Positions 40,613 through 45,147 of a stretch of DNA of 45,147 nucleotides are shown in pieces. Where the stretch lies: NCBI RefSeq assembly GCF_016429285.1, contig NZ_JAELUI010000038.1, positions 1 to 45,147 of the forward strand. The letters run 5' to 3'. The stretch's first letter is position 1; the number at the start of each line of letters is the position of its first letter. Both the position numbers and the translations under genes were made by a program. This DNA is from Ralstonia sp. ASV6 (GTDB taxonomy: Bacteria; Pseudomonadota; Gammaproteobacteria; Burkholderiales; Burkholderiaceae). Under the pieces are notes generated by a model, which worked only from the letters and a program-made list of their open reading frames with translations, was not told the DNA's origin and searched no databases.

Positions 40613-41383
40613 ATGCCCGTACCCTGTGTTTTGCGACAGATCGCACGAATGGCGACGGTAATGGCCCCAACAGCGGCCACGATGGTGGCTGTGTTCGCGC
40701 TATCGAGCCTGGCGGGGGCGGCGTCTGCACAGGCGCTGCCACTTGCTGGTGATCCTGCCGCCGCGCAGGTTGAGCAGGCGGCGCAGGAATGGATCGGGCG
40801 CTACGTTGAAGAACATCGGCTTACCGACGCAGACACCTCGGTGACGGTGGTGCCGCCGCGCCGGGCTGCCCCTGCGTGCGGCGAGGCTTACAACGTATCC
40901 CCTGCCGACACGAAGGTGCTCACACGAATGCGCTTTTCGGTGCGCTGCCCGGGCACGTCACGCGCGAGCGTTTATGTGGTGCATGCCCACATTAAGACGC
41001 CGGTAGTCGTCACAGCGTCCGCGCTGCTGGCCAATCAACCGCTCACGGCGGATGATGTGGCACTTGAAGTACGTGATCTGGCACTCACCCCCGATGCGCT
41101 GCTCGACCCAGCTGCCGTTGTCGGGCGGGCACCTCGGCGCGCGTTGAAAGCCGGCCAAGTCGTTCAGGCACGCATATTGAAAGGGGTGGTGGTGGTCCGC
41201 CGGGGGCAGGCAGTGCAGATCGTGGCGAATGCCGGCCCGATCGAAGTGACAAGCGCGGGCACCGCCATGCAGGACGGCGCCATCGATGACGTGATCCGCG
41301 TGAAGAACGTGAGCACCAGCAAGGTCATCACGGCGCGCATCACCGGCGCCGGCATCGTTGAGCCGGTCGGCGCAGCAAAATAG
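40613..41383 (+). CDS. flgA: P-ring assembly chaperone FlgA
   Basis: This 256-residue exported protein has an N-terminal signal peptide (TMVAVFALSSLAGAASAQA). A SAF-type C-terminal domain follows: VVVTASALLANQPLTADDVA, LEVRDLALTPDALLDPAAVV, GRAPRRALKAGQVVQARILK, GVVVVRRGQAVQIVANAGPI and DGAIDDVIRVKNVSTSKVIT, the full set of FlgA motifs. It helps assemble the FlgI ring in the periplasm. ATG 40613 is used because the signal peptide begins there; longer in-frame extensions run back through flgB. It is transcribed away from flgB, and a TATAAT (40579-40584) lies 28 bp upstream with no good -35. Confidence 0.93.
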   Translation: MPVPCVLRQIARMATVMAPTAATMVAVFALSSLAGAASAQALPLAGDPAAAQVEQAAQEWIGRYVEEHRLTDADTSVTVVPPRRAAPACGEAYNVSPADTKVLTRMRFSVRCPGTSRASVYVVHAHIKTPVVVTASALLANQPLTADDVALEVRDLALTPDALLDPAAVVGRAPRRALKAGQVVQARILKGVVVVRRGQAVQIVANAGPIEVTSAGTAMQDGAIDDVIRVKNVSTSKVITARITGAGIVEPVGAAK

Positions 41384-41405
41384 GGATAGCCCAGGAACGC
41401 TGCCG

Positions 41406-42206
41406 TTATCGGAAGAGCTTCCTTACCTGCTCAACAACCTGCACGAGCTTGTTCTCATAGGCCGGATCGGTTGCATAGCCGCCCCGTTTGAGCGCGCGTG
41501 CGAACTGGCGTGCGTCACTGCCGGCGTCGAGCGCATCGGCATAGCGCGGTGAATTTTTCAGCAGCGCCGCGTAATCGCGAAACGCGCCTGCGTACGTTGG
41601 ATACGCGCGGAAATGCTCCACCACCTTGGTTGCAACGCCACCCAAGTATTCCGTGGTGGTGGACGCCGCCGATGCGCCCTTCCAGTTGCCCGTTGCCTTG
41701 ATGCCGAACAGGTTGTGCGTGGTCTCGCCGCGCGCATTCGTCAGCGGCTTGGCCCCCCAACCTGATTCCAGCGCAGCGTGTGCGGCGATCAGCTCCGGCG
41801 CAGCGCCGAGCGTTTCACCCGCGCGCCGGGCGTGCGGCATGATCTTTGCCAAGAAAGCCTGTCGATCCGGGTCGACCGGCCCGGCCGTGGTCACGAATGC
41901 GGCAGACGTCAGCGCCTTGCCGTTGGTGGTGCGCTCGGCCTTTGCCGCCTCGTTGCGCATGCGCATGGCTTCGTGCCACTGCACGGCCTGCGACGACAGT
42001 TGCGAAGTACTCGTCCGCTCAAAGCCGTTGCGAATCGAACCGTTGATATCGCGGCTCAGTGAGGTGTACAACGACCCAAAGCTCGCGGCCGACGCACGCG
42101 AACGTGCGCCGGCAGCAAGCGAAGCCTGAGCGACTGACGGCGCCGGCGCAGCCGATGGCGTGGAAGGCGTTGACCGCAGCGCTATGTCACGCAGGGACAT
42201 AGACAT
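41406..42206 (-). CDS. Flagellar peptidoglycan hydrolase (FlgJ C-terminal glucosaminidase domain as a separate protein)
   Basis: The 266-residue protein has a glucosaminidase domain in its C-terminal half (residues ~115-266): DRQAFLAKIMPHARRAGETL, GAAPELIAAHAALESGWGAK, HNLFGIKATGNWKG, EYLGGVATKVVEHFRAYPTY, FRDYAALLKNSPRYADAL, YATDPAYENKLVQVVEQVRK. Glu in ALESGWG is the expected catalytic acid. This is the domain fused to the rod-cap domain in enteric FlgJ. The N-terminal ~110 residues are Ser/Ala-rich, with no clear signal peptide and no rod-cap similarity. It probably opens the cell wall for the rod and is exported by the flagellar gate. Its start overlaps flgN by 20 bp (ATG 42206; ATG 42200 also possible). 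Confidence 0.9.
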   Translation of the reverse strand: MSMSLRDIALRSTPSTPSAAPAPSVAQASLAAGARSRASAASFGSLYTSLSRDINGSIRNGFERTSTSQLSSQAVQWHEAMRMRNEAAKAERTTNGKALTSAAFVTTAGPVDPDRQAFLAKIMPHARRAGETLGAAPELIAAHAALESGWGAKPLTNARGETTHNLFGIKATGNWKGASAASTTTEYLGGVATKVVEHFRAYPTYAGAFRDYAALLKNSPRYADALDAGSDARQFARALKRGGYATDPAYENKLVQVVEQVRKLFR

Positions 42207-42612
42207 GGCGCTCTCCGTGCATGAGGCGTTGCATCGCTTCGTACTGTGCGGCTAGCAGCGCGCCATTGCGCGCTCCCAGCGCCTTGCAGCGGGCCGTCAG
42301 GGCATTCAGTTCATTGCAGCGCGCAATGAAGGACTTCCGCTGTGCCGTGTGCCGCTCCCCTGCCAACGCGCGTTCACCGAATGCTTGGACCGCGCCGGGC
42401 GCATTGCCCAGCAGTTCAACGCGATGACGACGACGTGCATCGATCGAATCTGCCTCAGCAGCAATCGTTTTGGCGAGCTGGCCAAGCAGCGCGGCGTCGA
42501 GCCGCAGCGCCGCGGCAAACTGGTCATCCAGCAGTTGCGCGAGCTTTCGGTAACCGACGCCATCAGCAACGATGTCGGCCACGAGTTGGCGAGGATTGCC
42601 TTTTACCGTCAT
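42187..42612 (-). CDS. flgN: Flagellar export chaperone FlgN
   Basis: This 141-residue, almost wholly helical protein (YRKLAQLLDDQFAAALRLDA, ALLGQLAKTIAAEADSIDAR, FIARCNELNALTARCKALGA, LLAAQYEAMQRLMHGE) matches the FlgN family in length and helix pattern. It follows flgM directly. FlgN holds FlgK and FlgL until export. Its start overlaps the flgM stop by four bases (42609-42612). Recognition is by context and helix pattern more than by strong motifs. Confidence 0.82.
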   Translation of the reverse strand: MTVKGNPRQLVADIVADGVGYRKLAQLLDDQFAAALRLDAALLGQLAKTIAAEADSIDARRRHRVELLGNAPGAVQAFGERALAGERHTAQRKSFIARCNELNALTARCKALGARNGALLAAQYEAMQRLMHGERHVYVPA

Positions 42613-42896
42613 TCATGTCCTCCGTGGTATCTCTGAATCACACCTGCGAGCTTTGCCGCATCGAAGCGGATCTCACCGGCCTGCAATGCCGCGCGGATCT
42701 CCGCAACGCGTGCGGCATCCACCTCCGGCGTGCGGTCGAGTGCGGCACGCGCCGCCTCGATCGCTTCCCGGTCGCGGGTCTTATCGGCGGCACCCATGGT
42801 CGGAACAGGCGCTTCCGTACGTTTCACCGCGTCGGCGCGCGGGGTGCTGTCCGGTTCATTGATTGCGGGCAGGCCCGCCGCATTTGCGATTCGCAT
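42609..42896 (-). CDS. flgM: Anti-sigma-28 factor FlgM
   Basis: This 95-residue protein has a disordered N-terminal half and the FlgM C-terminal helix pattern (TPEVDAARVAEIRAALQAGE, IRFDAAKLAGVIQRYHGG), which wraps the sigma factor. FlgM holds FliA inactive until the hook is done and is then exported by the flagellar gate. The fliA end lies about 2 kb away on the same strand, past motB and motA, so this flagellum seems to carry its own sigma and anti-sigma pair. The length fits the family (~97). Confidence 0.9.
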   Translation of the reverse strand: MRIANAAGLPAINEPDSTPRADAVKRTEAPVPTMGAADKTRDREAIEAARAALDRTPEVDAARVAEIRAALQAGEIRFDAAKLAGVIQRYHGGHE

Positions 42897-42949
42897 GATT
42901 TCACCTTACGGCCACTCGGCCTTTAAAGATTCAATAGACACCTGAACCC

Positions 42950-43996
42950 TCAAGACGACCGATTTTCCGCACCCATTAAATTCTGTTCGTGTTCTCGCGC
43001 GGCTTCGATCCGCACGCCAATCTGTGCGGCCTCCGGATCCCCTCCCGATGCCGCGTTAACGCCCTCGACGAGGGGTACGACTTGCTCCGGCAGCCCAAAC
43101 ATCGCCTTGATCGCGTGTGCGCGTTGCGGCGTGAGCACCAGGAATTCGATCCGGCGGTTGGTCGCCGCACGGGGGTTGTCCACCAACGGTGCGCGATCGG
43201 CCATGCCGACCACCTGCAGCACTTGCGATGAAGTCATGCCCCCTTCAATCAGACCGCGCCGGGCCGCCATGGCGCGGTCTGTGGACAAATGCCAGTTCGA
43301 CCGCGTGCTGAACCCCCGGCCCCGATATGGCACCGAATCGGTATGGCCAATCACCAGCAGCGGGTTACCGACCGCACCCATGAGTGCGCCCAGCTTAGTG
43401 AGCATCGGCCGGAACAGCGCTGATGGCGTCGCTCCACCGCTCACGAATACACCCTGCTCATCGGTATCGTGCAGCATCACACGCAAGCCGAGCGGCGTAA
43501 TGATCGCTTGCAGGTTGTCGCGCAGGCCAATGTCTTCGCCCACCTGGCGAACACGTTCTGCCAGCGCACGCAATGCTGCTTCCGTTTCGGCAGGCATCGT
43601 TGCAGGTGCTGCAGTGTCCGCGCTGTATGCGTCCTGGCCGCGCGGTGCCAACTCCTCTCGGGGGGTGACAGAAGGCGGCGCCGCGGGTGTGCCATCCAGC
43701 ACACCAGAACTGCCCTCATAGGCAACACTGTCTGCCATCTCAATAAGCTTGAGGCTGGTCTCTTCCTCATTGCGTGCGCCCAGCACCCACAGCAACAGAA
43801 ACAGACACATCAGCGCAAGACAGAAATCGGCAAACGCGACTTTCCAGGTACCGCCATGGTCATCATCGTGACCGCGCTTGGCCGCGCGCTTGATGATCAA
43901 GTCACCATGCTCCGCGCCCCGGCGCCCGCGTTTCGGTAGCGCCGTGTCCGTCTTCGCGCCAGCCTCGGACAATGTCAGGTCAGGGTTCGAGCTCAC
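42950..43996 (-). CDS. motB: Flagellar stator protein MotB, lateral type
   Basis: This 348-residue stator subunit has one membrane helix (WKVAFADFCLALMCLFLLLW) with the essential proton-carrying Asp at residue 57 (FADF). The C-terminal OmpA-like peptidoglycan-binding domain reads LLVIGHTDSVPYRGRGFSTR, SNWHLSTDRAMAARRGLIEG and NPRAATNRRIEFLVL. A charged, Pro/Ala-rich linker joins them. It anchors the MotA ring to the cell wall. The start overlaps the motA stop by four bases. It is longer than enteric MotB (308). An Asp in the helix is used by both H+ and Na+ motors, so the ion cannot be told from this. Confidence 0.95.
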   Translation of the reverse strand: MSSNPDLTLSEAGAKTDTALPKRGRRGAEHGDLIIKRAAKRGHDDDHGGTWKVAFADFCLALMCLFLLLWVLGARNEEETSLKLIEMADSVAYEGSSGVLDGTPAAPPSVTPREELAPRGQDAYSADTAAPATMPAETEAALRALAERVRQVGEDIGLRDNLQAIITPLGLRVMLHDTDEQGVFVSGGATPSALFRPMLTKLGALMGAVGNPLLVIGHTDSVPYRGRGFSTRSNWHLSTDRAMAARRGLIEGGMTSSQVLQVVGMADRAPLVDNPRAATNRRIEFLVLTPQRAHAIKAMFGLPEQVVPLVEGVNAASGGDPEAAQIGVRIEAAREHEQNLMGAENRSS

Positions 43997-44865
43997 GCGC
44001 GGACTCCGTCGAGGCTGCCGATCCAGCCCTCAAGCTGCAAGAAGCTCGGCTTGTCCGTCAGTTGCATAACGCGGCGCCCGGAATCGATAGCGAGCAACGC
44101 GGGCTTGCCGGCAGCAAACGCAATCAGCACAACCTTCACGCATTCGAGGTCGGACATCTCTGCCTTGACGACCTGCTTGATCAGGTTCGAGAGTGGGTCA
44201 AGCACGCCATAGCAGAAGAAAATGCCGATGAAGGTTCCGATCATCGCCGCGCCCACTTTTTCGGCAAGCTCACCGGCGCTGGCACCTTCGTTGATGCTGT
44301 TCATTGCCATCACAATGCCAAGCACGGCCGCGACAATCCCGAAACCCGGCATCGCATCCGAAATCTTCTTCATGGAGCGCGACGGCTGTTCAAGATCTTC
44401 ATGGATGGCAAGCAGTTCGTGCTCCATCACACTTTCAAGCTCGTGCGCGCTGATTTTTCCCATCGCCATCAGACGGAAGTTGTCGACGATGAAGGCCAGC
44501 AGCGGCGGGTCCTGAAGCACAAGCGGATAACGCTGGAACAGTGGGCTGTCTGCCGGTGCCTCGACGTGGCTGTCGAGCGCCTTCAGGTCGCGGCCCAGGT
44601 TGAGCAGCTCATACATCAGCAGCAGAAGCTGACGCTGAAATTCTTTGTTCGTTGCGCGCTTGCGGATCGTGACGACCTTGCGCAGCTGCGCCCCCATCTC
44701 AACCAGCACGTGACGGGGGTTGCCGAGCACCATTGCACCCGCCGCCGCACCAACAATGATCAGCAGCTCGACCGGCTGCCACAGCTTGTCGAAGTTGCCG
44801 CCCATGAACATGAAGCCGCCAAACACGCAGGCCATCACGACCAGAATGCCAAATATCTGTTGCAT
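43993..44865 (-). CDS. motA: Flagellar stator protein MotA, lateral type
   Basis: This 290-residue protein has four membrane helices (FGILVVMACVFGGFMFMGGN, ELLIIVGAAAGAMVLGNPRH, GFGIVAAVLGIVMAMNSINE, GAAMIGTFIGIFFCYGVLDP) and a long cytoplasmic loop (~residues 60-165). The functional prolines fall at 173 (AMPGFGIVAAVLG) and 224 (VLDPLSN), close to the enteric protein. It forms the pentameric ring around MotB that drives rotation. An AGGAAAA ribosome-binding site precedes ATG 44865. It lies directly downstream of the fliA end with 48 nt between, so the order here is fliA-motA-motB-flgM-flgN. Confidence 0.96.
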   Translation of the reverse strand: MQQIFGILVVMACVFGGFMFMGGNFDKLWQPVELLIIVGAAAGAMVLGNPRHVLVEMGAQLRKVVTIRKRATNKEFQRQLLLLMYELLNLGRDLKALDSHVEAPADSPLFQRYPLVLQDPPLLAFIVDNFRLMAMGKISAHELESVMEHELLAIHEDLEQPSRSMKKISDAMPGFGIVAAVLGIVMAMNSINEGASAGELAEKVGAAMIGTFIGIFFCYGVLDPLSNLIKQVVKAEMSDLECVKVVLIAFAAGKPALLAIDSGRRVMQLTDKPSFLQLEGWIGSLDGVRA

Positions 44866-44913
44866 GATCTTTTCCTGTGTTGCCGCCGCGCGGTCACGAC
44901 GGCGAGCGCCCTA

Positions 44914-45147
44914 TCAATGCTGTCCAAGATGCTCTCGCATCTTCATCAGCGCCTTCTTGCTGATCTGGCACACACGTGCCGATGTCAGTCCGAGCACCGC
45001 ACCGATCTCGGCCAGGCTCAGGTCAAACTCGTAGTACAGCTGAATCACGGTCTGCTCGCGCTCATCGAGCAGGCCCAATGCCTTCTCCAGCGACTGCCGC
45101 ACCACGATCTGACGTTCAATGCCGTCGTCGGCGCCATGTACAGCACC
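44914..45147 (-). CDS. fliA: Flagellar RNA polymerase sigma factor FliA (sigma-28), C-terminal fragment
   Basis: The frame is open from the right edge of the window (77 residues visible), so only the C-terminus is seen. VVRQSLEKALGLLDEREQTV and IQLYYEFDLSLAEIGAVLGL, then TSARVCQISKKALMKMREHL, form sigma region 4.2, which contacts the -35 element. This matches FliA. The GTG at 45105 is not a start; translation enters from outside. It probably directs late flagellar genes and is held by the FlgM encoded about 2 kb away. Confidence 0.93.
   Translation of the reverse strand, partial: GAVHGADDGIERQIVVRQSLEKALGLLDEREQTVIQLYYEFDLSLAEIGAVLGLTSARVCQISKKALMKMREHLGQH

Overview
The window is high-GC, densely coded DNA that looks like a Burkholderiales chromosome, most probably Ralstonia or a close relative. 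This rests on the H-NS/MvaT-type small protein with a GRG motif, the FadH, OtsBA, OhrR/Ohr and Mut7-C neighbours, and protein wording familiar from that group. The exact species cannot be fixed by eye. No rRNA, tRNA, CRISPR array or insertion sequence was seen.

The left half (1-20760) holds chromosomal accessory and housekeeping genes. They are: the C-terminal part of a two-partner-secretion outer-membrane transporter; a LuxR-type regulator; a membrane GGDEF-EAL protein; an H-NS-like protein behind a long AT-rich leader; a Cache-type chemoreceptor; a membrane PAS protein with no output domain; galE; a tyrosine-recombinase-like protein with worn catalytic residues; a 65-residue basic protein; fadH; the otsB-otsA trehalose operon; the ohrR and ohr peroxide-defence genes with matching operator-like sites; a Mut7-C protein; and a CHASE2 histidine kinase with an OmpR-type response regulator.

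The right half (20988-45147) is a flagellar locus. It starts with a short, methionine-rich flagellin, then fliM-like, fliN, fliP, fliQ, fliR, flhB and flhA on the + strand. A divergent transporter gene and about 500 bp of unexplained DNA follow. Next, on the - strand, come flgB-C-D-E-F-G-H-I-J-K-L and a lafW-like gene. flgA lies on the + strand. A separate glucosaminidase, flgN, flgM, motB, motA and the end of fliA lie on the - strand. The order fliMNPQR-flhBA, the lafW-like gene beside flgL, the compact FlgK and flagellin, a dedicated motAB and a dedicated fliA/flgM pair all resemble the lateral (Flag-2/Laf) flagellar systems of Vibrio, Aeromonas and E. coli rather than a primary polar system. 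The basal-body genes fliE-fliK, fliD and fliS, and any master activator, are not in the window and probably lie past the right edge.

The most interesting new signal is a repeated upstream element with core GTTCAASGTCTGTACAAC. It occurs in front of fliM, in front of flhB and, inverted, between flgB and flgA. It consists of two near-identical 7-bp half-sites 11 bp apart and looks like the binding site of the regulator of this flagellar system. The copy before flhB is part of a longer duplication that also carried the 5' end of fliM and now encodes a 31-codon leader ORF that overlaps the flhB start codon.
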